Source: Pseudofrankia inefficax (GTDB lineage Bacteria > Actinomycetota > Actinomycetes > Frankiales > Frankiaceae). From it: a DNA stretch of 64,000 nt. Location of the stretch: the NCBI RefSeq assembly GCF_000166135.1, contig NC_014666.1, positions 3,224,001 to 3,288,000 of the forward strand, written 5' to 3'. The notes under the pieces are model-generated. The model was not told where the DNA came from. It searched no databases and saw only the letters and a list, made by a program, of their open reading frames with translations. This document shows, in pieces, positions 41,299-49,993 of this stretch (positions within the stretch are counted from its first letter, which is position 1; each line of letters begins with the position of its first letter). Made by a program: the position numbers and the translations under genes.

Positions 41299-43596
41299 CG
41301 CCTGGTAGCGGCCGAGGGCCATGACCGGCCAGACCAGCCGGTATAGGTGGTAGTTGATGTAGAAGTAGCCGGCGAAGCCCGTCCCGGTGAAGTAGTCCTC
41401 GTCCCAGGTGCCCTCGGCCGTCTGGGTCTCGGCGAGCCAGGCGACGCCACGGGCCGCCGCCTCGCCCGTCACGCCGTCGCCGACCCGGCCGGCCGCGATG
41501 AGCGCGAGCAGCGCCCAGGCGGTCTGCGAGGCCGTCGAGACGCCGACACCCGCGGTCGACATCTCGTCGTAGGAGTAGCAGGACTCGCCCCAGCCGCCGT
41601 CCGGGTTCTGCTTGGCGACCAGCCAGTCCGCGGCCCGCTGGATCGCGGGGTGCGACGCGGGCAGGCCCGCGGCGCGCAGCGCCGGGACGACCCCGCCGGT
41701 GCCGTACAGGTGGTTGACCCCCCAGCGGCCGTACCAGGAGCCGTCGGCCTCCTGCGAGTGCAGCAGCCACTCGACGCCCCGCTTCGTGCGCGGGTCGTCG
41801 CCCAGGCCCAGCTCGCCGAGCAGCTCCACGACGTGCGCGGTGACGTCGGCCGACGGCGGGTCGGTGAGCATCCCGAAGTCCGCGAACGGGATCTTGTAGA
41901 CGAGCTCGCCGGCGTTGTCGACGTCGAACGCGCCCCAGCCGCCGTCGGCGCACTGCATGCCGAAGACCCACTGCAGGCCGCGATAGGTGGCGGCGACGAC
42001 CTTCTCGGGCCGCGGGTGGGCGACCCGCATGAGGGCGAGCATCACCTCGGCGGAGTCGTCGACGTCCGGGTAGGTGTCGTTGTCGAACTCGAACGACCAG
42101 CCGCCGGTCGGCACGTCCGGGATCGGCACCGACCAGTCACCGCGCCGCTCCCTGACCTCCTCGGCGAGCATCCAGTCGGCGGCCCTGACCAGGCTCGGGT
42201 CGTCGCGCGGGACGCCGGCGTCGGCGAGCGCGATCGTCGCCAGGCAGGTGTCCCAGACCGGGGACTGGCAGGCCTCCTGCATCCGGGCGCCGTCCGGCAG
42301 GGTCACGCTGTACTCGTCGAGGGAGCGCAGCGCGGCGGTCATCACCGGGTGGTCCATCGGGTAGCCGAGCACCCGCAGCGCCATGATCGAGTAGACGGTC
42401 GGCGGCTGGATGCCACCGAAGCAGCCGTCCGCCTCCTGGCGCACCACGATCCAGCGTTCCGCCAGGCCCAGCGCGAGGGAGCGCACCGGCCGGATCGGGT
42501 GCCGGTGGTAGACGTGCAGGAAGCGGTCGATCCCGCCGAACAGCAGGTTCCAGTTCACGTGGTCCAGGGCCGCCTGCCGCAGTGCGCGGCGGGTCCGGAA
42601 GCCCACCCGGGAGACCAGGCGCGCGGGCAGCGGCAGGCCGGGGCCGCCGCCGTCCTTGGCCCGGCCCATGACGTCGGGCGCCGCGGGCTGGCCCTTGCCC
42701 CTGCGGCCCTTGGCCGGGGCCGGCCTGGCGGGCCCGATGGCGAGGGCTGCCGGCTGCCGGAGGGTGTCGGTCCCGGGGGCCGGCTCGGTGAACATGTCGT
42801 CGATGGAGGAGTCGCGCCACGCGGTCGGCCCACCCGCGTGGCCCGCCTTCTTCTGCGCCTTCCGCTGCGCCGCGGCCTTCTTCTTGGTGGCCGGCGGGGG
42901 GAACAGCTCGGCGATCGGGAACGGCGGCGTCCCGGCCGGGCGGTGCGCCATCAGCACCATGATGGCCACGATGGTCTGCCGGCCCCAGGACGCGAACTTG
43001 TAGATCGACAGGGGCATCTTCGCCGGGACGAAGATCAGCTCCGGCGGCAGCACGGGAAGGTCCTCCCAGCGCCACCAGCCGAACAGCGCCAGCCAGATCC
43101 GGGTGAAGATCCGGGTCGCCGGCACGCCACCCCGGGCCCGGGCCCAGGCGGCCGCCGCGCGCATGTGCGGGTCCTGGGGGCTGTCGCCGACCATCCGCAG
43201 CGCGACGTAGGACTCCACGGTGGCGTTCAGGTCGCCCGGACCGGCGTGGTAGATCGGCCACGAGCCGTCGGCGTACTGCTTGGACCGGATGAAGCGCGCG
43301 GTGCGCTCGGCCTGCTCGGGGTTCCAGATGCCGAGCCAGTGGCGCAGCATCAGGTCCTCGGAGTCCATCGTCGTGTTGGTCTCGAGGTCGCCCTTCCACC
43401 AGCCGGCCTCGTCCTGCAGCGACTTCAGGTGGGCGACCGCCCGCGCGAGGGTGTCGTCGGAGGCCGGCGCCGGGCTCGGCGGGGCCTCGACCGCGACGGT
43501 GCGCGCGACGAGGTCGTCGGCGGCGCCGCGCGGCGCCGGGGCGAAGGCCGCTTTCGGAGTCCCGGCGGCGAGTGCCGTCTCGTCAGTGGTGGTCAC
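41275..43596 (-). CDS. shc: Squalene-hopene cyclase
   Basis: A 773-residue triterpene cyclase from GTG 43596 (AAGGG site upstream). The catalytic acid motif is DVDDSAE at 511-517 (DxDD), and multiple QW repeats are visible, for example QYADGSWPIYHAGPG, QCADGGWGAFDVDN, QEADGSWYGRWG and QNPDGGWGESC. It cyclises squalene to hopene/hopanol on the membrane; Frankia vesicle envelopes are hopanoid-rich. It is about 100 residues longer than typical because of a Lys/Ala/Pro-rich insertion at about 237-335 (KKKAAAQRKAQKKAGHAGG). No squalene synthase genes are adjacent. A TetR gene lies upstream on the same strand. Confidence 0.96.
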   Translation of the reverse strand: MTTTDETALAAGTPKAAFAPAPRGAADDLVARTVAVEAPPSPAPASDDTLARAVAHLKSLQDEAGWWKGDLETNTTMDSEDLMLRHWLGIWNPEQAERTARFIRSKQYADGSWPIYHAGPGDLNATVESYVALRMVGDSPQDPHMRAAAAWARARGGVPATRIFTRIWLALFGWWRWEDLPVLPPELIFVPAKMPLSIYKFASWGRQTIVAIMVLMAHRPAGTPPFPIAELFPPPATKKKAAAQRKAQKKAGHAGGPTAWRDSSIDDMFTEPAPGTDTLRQPAALAIGPARPAPAKGRRGKGQPAAPDVMGRAKDGGGPGLPLPARLVSRVGFRTRRALRQAALDHVNWNLLFGGIDRFLHVYHRHPIRPVRSLALGLAERWIVVRQEADGCFGGIQPPTVYSIMALRVLGYPMDHPVMTAALRSLDEYSVTLPDGARMQEACQSPVWDTCLATIALADAGVPRDDPSLVRAADWMLAEEVRERRGDWSVPIPDVPTGGWSFEFDNDTYPDVDDSAEVMLALMRVAHPRPEKVVAATYRGLQWVFGMQCADGGWGAFDVDNAGELVYKIPFADFGMLTDPPSADVTAHVVELLGELGLGDDPRTKRGVEWLLHSQEADGSWYGRWGVNHLYGTGGVVPALRAAGLPASHPAIQRAADWLVAKQNPDGGWGESCYSYDEMSTAGVGVSTASQTAWALLALIAAGRVGDGVTGEAAARGVAWLAETQTAEGTWDEDYFTGTGFAGYFYINYHLYRLVWPVMALGRYQAALAGKGH

Positions 43597-43859
43597 GGGA
43601 ATGCCCTTTCTCCGCGTGCGCGGCGTTGCGAACGGCGATGACGTGACATAGCGCGAAATAACGGGCGAGCAACGGCCGTCGAATACCACGGGCCGGGTCG
43701 GGACGGGGACCAGCCGGGCTGTCCGCGCTGGAACGGCGGGGCGGGACGACGGTCGCGGGGACGCGGCGCCGCGGGGACTGCCAGCCGCTGGGCTGACAGC
43801 GTGGAATCGGTCGGCGGCCACGGGCCCGGGGCGTGCGGGCCCCGGCCGGACCGGGCGGC

Positions 43860-44780
43860 TCAGCCGCCAGCGGGGAATGGTGGACCGGTGGGCTGGCCCG
43901 AGCGCGGTGCTGCGGGCGGCGGGCCCACCGTGCGGGCAGGTGCCGGGCTCGGTGCCGGGCCCGGCACGCCGGGAGGACTGTCGGCGGGGACAAGCTGGTC
44001 GACGCAGTACTCGACGATCGCGAGCATCTCGTCCAGATCGTGGTCGCCGCGGGCGAACCAGGCCCGGATGCCCACCTGCACCGCGGCGAGGAAGGCGGCG
44101 GCGGTCAGCTGCGGGCGCAGGTCGACGCCACCGGGCGTCGGCCCGCCGGGCGCCGGGAACCGGGGCCGGATGGCCGTGGCGAGCCGGTCGCCGAGGCGCA
44201 TCATCCGGGCCAGCATCGCGGCGCTGACCGCGGGCGCCGCGTCCTGGCTCAACAGGTGCTCGACGTAGCCGCGGAACGCCGCCGGCCTGGGGGCCATGGC
44301 GACCCAGGCGTCGAGCGTGGCGGCGCGCAGCGCGGCGAGCGGTGGCTCGTCGCCCGGCCGGCGCCCGAGCGCGGCCAGCGCCAGCTCGCCGACCTCGTCG
44401 AGCGGGGCGAGCGCGACCTCCTCCTTCGTCGCGAAGTACCGGAAGAAGGTGCGCACCGACACGTCGGCGCCGGCGGCGATCGCCTCGATGGTGGTCGCGT
44501 CGTAGCCGTGCTCGGTGAACAGCGCGTGCGCCGTCTCGACGATCGTCTGCCGGGTGCGCAGCTTCTTGCGCTCCCGCAGCCCGCCGCCGGCGGCGTCGGA
44601 CTCGTCGGTCGGGTCGCCGCCGTCGGGCGTGGTGGGACCGGGGTCGCCCGCGAGCTGGAGGCGCTCGGTCCCGCCGTGCCGGCCGAGCGGCCGCAGCACC
44701 GGCGCGCCGACCGCCGCGGTGGCGCTCAGGCCGGCCAGCAGGCGGCGCGCGGCCGTTCCCTTCGCCGTGCCGGTCGTCAT
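43860..44780 (-). CDS. TetR-family transcriptional regulator
   Basis: A 306-residue protein from ATG 44780 with GGGAGGG upstream. An unusual 60-residue N-terminal extension precedes the DNA-binding domain, RKKLRTRQTIVETAHALF then TTIEAIAAGADVSVRTFFRYFATKE (about 71-120). The ligand-binding domain ends in a Pro-rich tail. Divergent or autoregulatory control is suggested by the TGGCAG-N10-CTGCCA inverted repeat 66 bp upstream. It lies 264 bp upstream of squalene-hopene cyclase on the same strand, so it may be cotranscribed with or regulate it. Confidence 0.88.
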   Translation of the reverse strand: MTTGTAKGTAARRLLAGLSATAAVGAPVLRPLGRHGGTERLQLAGDPGPTTPDGGDPTDESDAAGGGLRERKKLRTRQTIVETAHALFTEHGYDATTIEAIAAGADVSVRTFFRYFATKEEVALAPLDEVGELALAALGRRPGDEPPLAALRAATLDAWVAMAPRPAAFRGYVEHLLSQDAAPAVSAAMLARMMRLGDRLATAIRPRFPAPGGPTPGGVDLRPQLTAAAFLAAVQVGIRAWFARGDHDLDEMLAIVEYCVDQLVPADSPPGVPGPAPSPAPARTVGPPPAAPRSGQPTGPPFPAGG

Positions 44781-44845
44781 GGTCCCTCCCCGGGCGCGGG
44801 CGGTCGGGCCGTCCACGCGATCCGAGGAGATCGTATGACAAGGAA

Positions 44846-44867
44846 TGGCAGATGGCACTAGCTGCCA
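44846..44867. promoter_or_regulatory. TGGCAG-N10-CTGCCA inverted repeat, putative TetR operator
   Basis: Six-bp perfect arms separated by ten bases lie 66 bp upstream of the tetR start in an AT-richer patch. The spacing fits a TetR dimer site. Confidence 0.5.
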
Positions 44868-44994
44868 CTTTTTTGACAGTCGTGGTGGGCCGGGCGAATC
44901 GGGCCACGACCTGTGGTAACACCCAGAGCCCGGGTGCGCCGGCCGGGCCGTCACGCGGGCGTGCCGATCCGGCATGTGCCTGCCGCGCAGGAGT

Positions 44995-45028
44995 CGGCCC
45001 CCTTCCGCGCCGGGGCGGAAGGGGGCCG
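44995..45028 (-). terminator. Terminator of the Kelch-type lipoprotein gene
   Basis: Perfect 14-bp arms (CGGCCCCCTTCCGC and complement, 44995-45008 and 45015-45028) with a six-base loop lie just after the stop codon at 45043. Confidence 0.75.
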
Positions 45029-45042
45029 CGAGGCATCGCCGG

Positions 45043-46212
45043 CTACTGAGGTGTGAGCTCGGTAACGCCGTCGGAGACCTTCTTCGAGACCTCGCCGCCC
45101 AACAGGTAGGCGTTGTTGCCCGTCGCCGCCGACGCGGCGTTCTCGACGCCCTCCGGCAGGTCGCCGGCGTCGCTGACGGTGTTGGTGGCCGGGTCGAACT
45201 TGTAGATCTTCGGCTGCGCCTGGCCGCCGGACTGCCCGCCGGCCAGGTAGGTGGTGCCGCCGATGGTGAAGGCCGACGCGTCCTTCAGGGCCGCCGGCAG
45301 CTTGCCGACCGTCTGGGTCTTGCCGGTGGCCGGGTCGAACTGCTGGATCGCGTCCGTCGGGCCGTCGGACGCCTCGCCGCCGAAGATGGTGACCTTCTGG
45401 TCGCTGCCGGTGCCGGTCGTGGCGACGGCCGGGTTGCGGACCGGCTTGTCGAGCTTGCCGGCGGTCTGGAAGGTCTTGCCGTCGTCGGTGGACCAGATGT
45501 CGCCCTGCGCGGACTTGCCATCGTCGCCGCCGACCAGGTACGTCTTGCCGTTCGCCGTGGTGGCGTTGAGGTTCTCCCGGGGGGCCGGCAGCTTGCCGAC
45601 GTCCTGGCTGGTCCCGCCCGAGTAGGTCTGGACGGTGTCGGTCACGCCGCTGGTGTCGTCGGAGCCCTTGGTGTTGCCGCCGTAGACGGTCGCGGTGCCG
45701 TTGACGACCGAGCTCGCGGCGTTCGCGACCGGGGTGTGCAGGGTGCCCGCCGAGGTCGCCGTCTTCGCGATCGGGTCGATCGAGGTGACCTGGTTGGTGG
45801 CCTTGCCACCCGAGTCCTGACCGCCGAGGGCGAGCACCTTGCCGTTGTCGGCGACCGCCGTGGCGCCGGTCACGCCGCTCGGAAGCTTGTACGGCGCGGC
45901 GACGGCGGTCAGGTTCTTGCCGGCACCCGGGCTCGCGGACCCGGACGCGCTGCCCGTCGCGCTGGGCGAGCCGCTGCCCTCGGTGCCGGTCGCGGTCGAG
46001 CCCGGCGAAGCGGTGCCGCTCTCGGTCGCGAGTGTCGTCGTCGGGACGGTCGGGCCGGTCGTCAGGACCGTCTGGGCCGACGCGGGGGACTGGTCGCTGG
46101 AGCAGCCGGTCACCAGCGCGGCCGTCAGCAGGCAGCTGGCGGCGGCGGACGTCGCAAGGGCCGCCGGCCCGCGTCGGGGCCGCCGGGACGATGATCCATT
46201 GCGTCTGTTCAC
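45043..46212 (-). CDS. Secreted Kelch-repeat beta-propeller lipoprotein
   Basis: A 389-residue lipoprotein. From GTG 46212 an Arg-rich n-region and hydrophobic core lead to LVTGCSS (lipobox). A Thr/Ser/Gly linker (about 45-92) follows. The rest is a six-bladed propeller with Kelch-type units of about 46 residues recognisable by GG after a strand: LALGGQDSGG, TVYGGNTKG, YLVGGDDG, TIFGGEASDG, YLAGGQSGG and YLLGGEVS. Such propellers bind carbohydrates or proteins at the cell surface; no enzyme motif is seen. Upstream in-frame codons are non-signal-like and rejected. Confidence 0.85.
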   Translation of the reverse strand: MNRRNGSSSRRPRRGPAALATSAAASCLLTAALVTGCSSDQSPASAQTVLTTGPTVPTTTLATESGTASPGSTATGTEGSGSPSATGSASGSASPGAGKNLTAVAAPYKLPSGVTGATAVADNGKVLALGGQDSGGKATNQVTSIDPIAKTATSAGTLHTPVANAASSVVNGTATVYGGNTKGSDDTSGVTDTVQTYSGGTSQDVGKLPAPRENLNATTANGKTYLVGGDDGKSAQGDIWSTDDGKTFQTAGKLDKPVRNPAVATTGTGSDQKVTIFGGEASDGPTDAIQQFDPATGKTQTVGKLPAALKDASAFTIGGTTYLAGGQSGGQAQPKIYKFDPATNTVSDAGDLPEGVENAASAATGNNAYLLGGEVSKKVSDGVTELTPQ

Positions 46213-46519
46213 GTCCGCATACTCACTCAGCGTGACGACCGCGACGAGTCGACCATGGGATCGCCCGGCGTGGCGGCGTGACTCCGCGCCGCGAGGCGCC
46301 CGTACCCGGAGCGGCGTCCCCGGCCAGCCGCCCCGCGGCGTTGTCCACCGCGTTGACCAGCCGCGCGCGGGCCAGATGATCAACTGCCGCGTCCGGCAGG
46401 CGACACCGCTGGCGGCGGCGCCGTGAACCGGGACGATGATGGCGAAATCCCATTCGTTCGTGGGCGGTGTCGGCGCGAGCCCGCATCCTCGCCGCCCGGA
46501 GTGCTGTGGAGGCGCGGCC
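46213..46519. other. Divergent spacer, nothing distinctive
   Basis: The 307-bp region between the Kelch lipoprotein and the DUF732-like lipoprotein must hold both promoters. I see no palindrome or promoter box that I can support. Confidence 0.4.
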
Positions 46520-47302
46520 ATGCGGCCATGGAGGCTGGCGGCACGGGCCGCCGTCGGGATGCTCGCCGGAGTGCTCGCGCTGGTCGTCGCCGGCTGCGGC
46601 CCGAACATCGAGAACGATCTGCCGCCCGCGACCGCCTCGCCGACCGGGACGCCCAGCCCAGGCCCCGTGACGCCGAGCGCGAGCCCGTCCTTACCGCCTG
46701 GTGACCGGGCCTACCTGGCGCAGCTGGCCGCCACCCTGCCCGGCCTGAGCGCCGACGACGACTGGAAGATCGAGCAGGCGAGCTGGACCTGCCTGGAGCT
46801 CGACGCGGGAATGACGCTGCGGGGCGCCGCGACCACGTCCGCGCTGGTGTCGGACGACAGGCTCACCGTCGCCTCGGCGACGACGCTGGCCCGCGCCGCG
46901 GTGCCCAACTACTGCCCGCGCCACACCGGCGAGCTGGCCTTCGACGGCGACGCCCCGCTCGACCGCACCCTCGACGCGAACGGCCAGGGCGCCTGCTTCT
47001 GGCTCGACTACGCCCAGGAGCTGTCCAGCGGCGGCAAGCGGGTCGGCGACATCGACCTCGCCTACGCGGTGTTCGCCGCGGGAGCGAGCGCCAAGAAGGC
47101 GTTGCCGCCGGACTTCCGGGACGCCTGGCTGGCCATGACCAGCGACATCAGCACCCCCCAGGGCATAGCCGACCGCGAGGCCCTCTGCGGGCAGCACGGC
47201 TGGCCGAGCGGGCTCGCCGGCACCGTCGGGGGCGGCGGCGGGAGCGGCGGCTCGGGCGGCGGGGGCACCGGCTCCACCGGCGGCGTCGGGCAGCCCGCCT
47301 GA
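46520..47302 (+). CDS. Lipoprotein with DUF732-like helical domain and Gly-rich tail
   Basis: A 260-residue lipoprotein from ATG 46520 (GGAGG upstream). Signal peptide RLAARAAVGMLAGVLALVVA precedes GC27. After a Pro/Ser linker, RAYLAQLAATLPGLSADDDW, then WTCLELDAGMTL and ARAAVPNYCPRH with paired cysteines resembles the DUF732 domain of mycobacterial secreted proteins. A second cysteine pair lies near ACFWLDYAQ and ALCGQHG. The last 28 residues are Gly/Ser repeats. Function unknown. The in-frame ATG at 46436 would precede the signal peptide by 28 residues and is rejected. Confidence 0.75.
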   Translation: MRPWRLAARAAVGMLAGVLALVVAGCGPNIENDLPPATASPTGTPSPGPVTPSASPSLPPGDRAYLAQLAATLPGLSADDDWKIEQASWTCLELDAGMTLRGAATTSALVSDDRLTVASATTLARAAVPNYCPRHTGELAFDGDAPLDRTLDANGQGACFWLDYAQELSSGGKRVGDIDLAYAVFAAGASAKKALPPDFRDAWLAMTSDISTPQGIADREALCGQHGWPSGLAGTVGGGGGSGGSGGGGTGSTGGVGQPA

Positions 47303-47358
47303 CGACGAGGCCCGCGCCCGGCCGGCCCGGGGGAACAGGGCCCAGGAAGGGGAGGTCC

Positions 47359-48294
47359 TCAGTCCAGCGGGGACGTCGAGAGGTCCTGCGACGTCGCCTG
47401 GAAGATCGGCGTCCCCACCGGGCCGCGCCGGCCGGTCGGCCCGGTGGCGATCGTCGCGTGGCCGGGGTCGAAGGTCGCGTACACCCGCGGCCAGCCGGCC
47501 GAGGTGAGCTCGATCAGCAGCCGCCGGGTCGCCGGCCGGTTCCACAGCGCCGCGATCCCGTCGCCGAGCTCGTCGAAGCTCTCACGCTGCCAGGTCGCCT
47601 CCAGCAGCACGGCGAACGACGAGTAGAGCATCGCCTGCCGGGTCTCGGCCGCGGCGATCTCGGGTGGCACGCCGTCATGGCCGCGGACGCCGCTGCTCGC
47701 CTCGGTCTGCTGGGCGTTGGCCGGGTCGAGCAGGGCGAGCCGGCGGGCCTCGTCGACGTAGGTCGGGACGGCGCCCAGCGACGTGCTCACCCAGCGGTAG
47801 CGCCCGATCGTCGCCCAGGTCAGCCCGCTGGTGAGGTCGTAGTCGGGCGACCGCGCCAGCCAGCCGCGGATCAGGTCCGCCCGGCGCGAGAACGAGCGGT
47901 TGAGGTTGTCGTGCTGGCTGTACTCGCGCAGCTGGCGGGTGACACCCAGGAGCTCGTGGAACAGGGCGGCATCCGTCGGCGCGGTCTCGGTGAGGTAGCG
48001 CAGCCGCCCCATCAGCGTCAGCAGCGTCTCGGCGTCGGCGCTGTCCGTCCCGCCGCGGCGGGCCTCCCGCCAGGCCTCGGTCACCCGGCGGTGCATCGCC
48101 TGGACGAGGCCGACGCTGGCGACCGGCGGCATGCCGGCCCGCAGCTCGCCGTCGCGGCGCCGCCAGGTGTCGAGGTCGATGCGGCCGTCGTACGCGGCGC
48201 GCTGCAGGCCGCCGATCTCGTCGAGCAGTGGGACGGGCCATCCGAACAAATAGGCCGGCGGGGCCTTGACGAGTTCGCGAATGTCGTCGTCCAC
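47359..48294 (-). CDS. Conserved-looking soluble protein of unknown function
   Basis: A 311-residue, mostly helical soluble protein from GTG 48294. No signal peptide, membrane helix or catalytic motif is seen. Notable features are an acidic N-terminus, helices such as ETLLTLMGRLRYLTETAP and FHELLGVTRQLREYSQHDN, and a beta-rich end with TATGP/TGRRGPVGTPIF. Codon use matches neighbouring genes, so it is a real gene. It is convergent with the DUF732-like lipoprotein and divergent from the mct gene. I do not recognise the family. Confidence 0.6.
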   Translation of the reverse strand: MDDDIRELVKAPPAYLFGWPVPLLDEIGGLQRAAYDGRIDLDTWRRRDGELRAGMPPVASVGLVQAMHRRVTEAWREARRGGTDSADAETLLTLMGRLRYLTETAPTDAALFHELLGVTRQLREYSQHDNLNRSFSRRADLIRGWLARSPDYDLTSGLTWATIGRYRWVSTSLGAVPTYVDEARRLALLDPANAQQTEASSGVRGHDGVPPEIAAAETRQAMLYSSFAVLLEATWQRESFDELGDGIAALWNRPATRRLLIELTSAGWPRVYATFDPGHATIATGPTGRRGPVGTPIFQATSQDLSTSPLD

Positions 48295-48649
48295 GCGTCA
48301 CAGGATGAACCTGACCTCCGGCAGGCGCGACGGGTGGTACCCGGCCGTAACAGCCTGCCAACACGAAGGTTCACCGCCGTCAGCGCGGCCCGGTCCTGAT
48401 CCGGTTCGAGGCCGTTGCCGGCGACCGTTGGTGACGGTTGGTCGGGCCCCGCCGCAAGGCACATACATTCGTCGCGATAGCTGTTCCAGGAGGAGGTGGC
48501 GGGGCCGGCCGGCGCGGACCCGCGGCGGCCTCGACCTGACCTCGCGAAGGAGCTCACGTGCTTGCCCCCGCTCGCCGACCGCACTGTCCGATCAGCCCGC
48601 CATCGAGCCTTCCGCCTGGCCGCGGCGCCGGCGCGCCAGGACGGGCGGC
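48295..48649. other. Divergent spacer before mct
   Basis: The 355-bp spacer between the unknown gene and mct carries no convincing small gene. Purine-rich AGGAGGAGG near 48490 would suit a ribosome site but is not followed by an in-frame mct start; the reading there is out of family. Promoters of both flanking genes must be here. Confidence 0.35.
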
Positions 48650-49993
48650 ATGACGCCGACCGTGGCCGCCCGGCCGCTCGACGGGCTGCGCGTCATCGAG
48701 TGCGCGAGCTTCGTCGCCGGGCCGACCGGTGGCATGACGCTCGCCCAGCTCGGCGCCGACGTCGTCCGGATCGACCCGGTCGGCGGCGGCAGCGACTACC
48801 GGCGCTGGCCGGTCGCCCCCACCGGTGAGAGCTACTACTGGCACTCGCTCAACAAGGGCAAGCGCTCGATCGCCGTCGACATGCGTTCGACCGAGGGCCG
48901 TGAGCTGATCACCGCCCTGATCGCCGCCCCGGGGGACGACCGCGGCATCCTCATCGACAACGTCGTCGGCCGCCGCTGGATGGCGAACGACGTCCTCACC
49001 TCGCGGCGGCCCGACCTGATCCACGTCCGGGTCCAGGGCTACCCGGACGGCAAGCCGGCCGTCGACTACACCGTGAACGCGGAGGTCGGCCTGCCGGGCA
49101 TCACGGGCACCGAGGAGGGCGGCGCCCCGGTCAACCACGTGCTGCCCGCCTGGGACCTGGTGACCGGCCTGTCGGTGTCCACCGCCGTGCTCGCCGCGCT
49201 GCACGCCCGCGGCCGGACCGGCCGGGGCGCCTACATCGAGATGGCGCTGTCCGACGTGGCACTGGCCGGCGTCGCCAACATGGGCTGGCTGTCGGAGGCC
49301 GCCGCCAGCGGGCACGAGCGGCCCCGGCACGGCAACCACGTCTACGGCAGCTTCGGCGTCGACTTCGCGTGCCGCGACGGCCAGCGGGTCATGGTTGTCG
49401 CGCTGACCGAGGGCCAGTGGGCCGCGCTGTGCTCGGTCACCGGGACCGGCCCGGTCTTCGCCGCGCTGGAGACGGCGCTGGACGCCGACCTCACCCAGGA
49501 GGACGCGCGGTACCGGCTGCGCGAGACGATCGCCGCCGTGCTGCGGCCCTGGTTCGCCGCCCGCGACTCCAAGCAGGTCGCCGACGAGCTGGACGCGGCC
49601 CGGGTGCTGTGGGGCCGCTACCGGGGGATGACGGACGTCGTCGCCGCGCACGCCCGCGGGGTGCACCCGGTGCTCGCGCACGTCCTGGTCCCGGCCGACG
49701 ACGCGCCGCGCCGCGAGGTCCCGTCGCAGGGCCTGCCGGCGATCACGGCCCGCTCCCCGCTGCGCTGGGACGGCGCGTACGGCCCGCCCGGCGAGGCGCC
49801 CCGCCTCGGCGCCGACACCGCCGCGGTCCTCTCCGAGGCCCTCGGCCTGTCCGACGCGGAGATCGGCCGACTGGCCGGCGCGGGTGTCATCGCCGCCACC
49901 GACGGTCCGGTCGCCTCTTCCGCTCCGTCCGCCTCGGCCACACCGTCTGCCCCGTCGGCTCCGGCCACTCCGTCCGGGCAGGCGACGCCGTGA
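48650..49993 (+). CDS. mct: 2-methylfumaryl-CoA isomerase (mesaconyl-CoA C1-C4 CoA transferase), CaiB/BaiF family
   Basis: A 447-residue class III CoA-transferase fold. It follows the Chloroflexus Mct pattern closely: SFVAGPTGGMTLAQLGADVV, RIDPVGGGSDYRRWPV, LNKGKRSIAVD, VDYTVNAEVGLPGITG, VNHVLPAWD and YGSFGVDFACRDGQRVMVVA. Mct moves CoA within mesaconate from the C1 to the C4 carboxyl in the 3-hydroxypropionate bicycle. A Ser/Ala/Pro tail (about 415-447) is unusual. ATG 48650 is used; the stop overlaps the next GTG, so it is coupled to the hydratase, as in Chloroflexus. Other bicycle enzymes are not in the window. Confidence 0.82.
   Translation: MTPTVAARPLDGLRVIECASFVAGPTGGMTLAQLGADVVRIDPVGGGSDYRRWPVAPTGESYYWHSLNKGKRSIAVDMRSTEGRELITALIAAPGDDRGILIDNVVGRRWMANDVLTSRRPDLIHVRVQGYPDGKPAVDYTVNAEVGLPGITGTEEGGAPVNHVLPAWDLVTGLSVSTAVLAALHARGRTGRGAYIEMALSDVALAGVANMGWLSEAAASGHERPRHGNHVYGSFGVDFACRDGQRVMVVALTEGQWAALCSVTGTGPVFAALETALDADLTQEDARYRLRETIAAVLRPWFAARDSKQVADELDAARVLWGRYRGMTDVVAAHARGVHPVLAHVLVPADDAPRREVPSQGLPAITARSPLRWDGAYGPPGEAPRLGADTAAVLSEALGLSDAEIGRLAGAGVIAATDGPVASSAPSASATPSAPSAPATPSGQATP

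Noticed and set aside
41275-45036. A 1253-codon minus-strand frame suggesting a TetR-cyclase fusion.
   Set aside because: The codons between 43597 and 45036 are a shadow of the real TetR frame; the cyclase has its own GTG and ribosome site at 43596.
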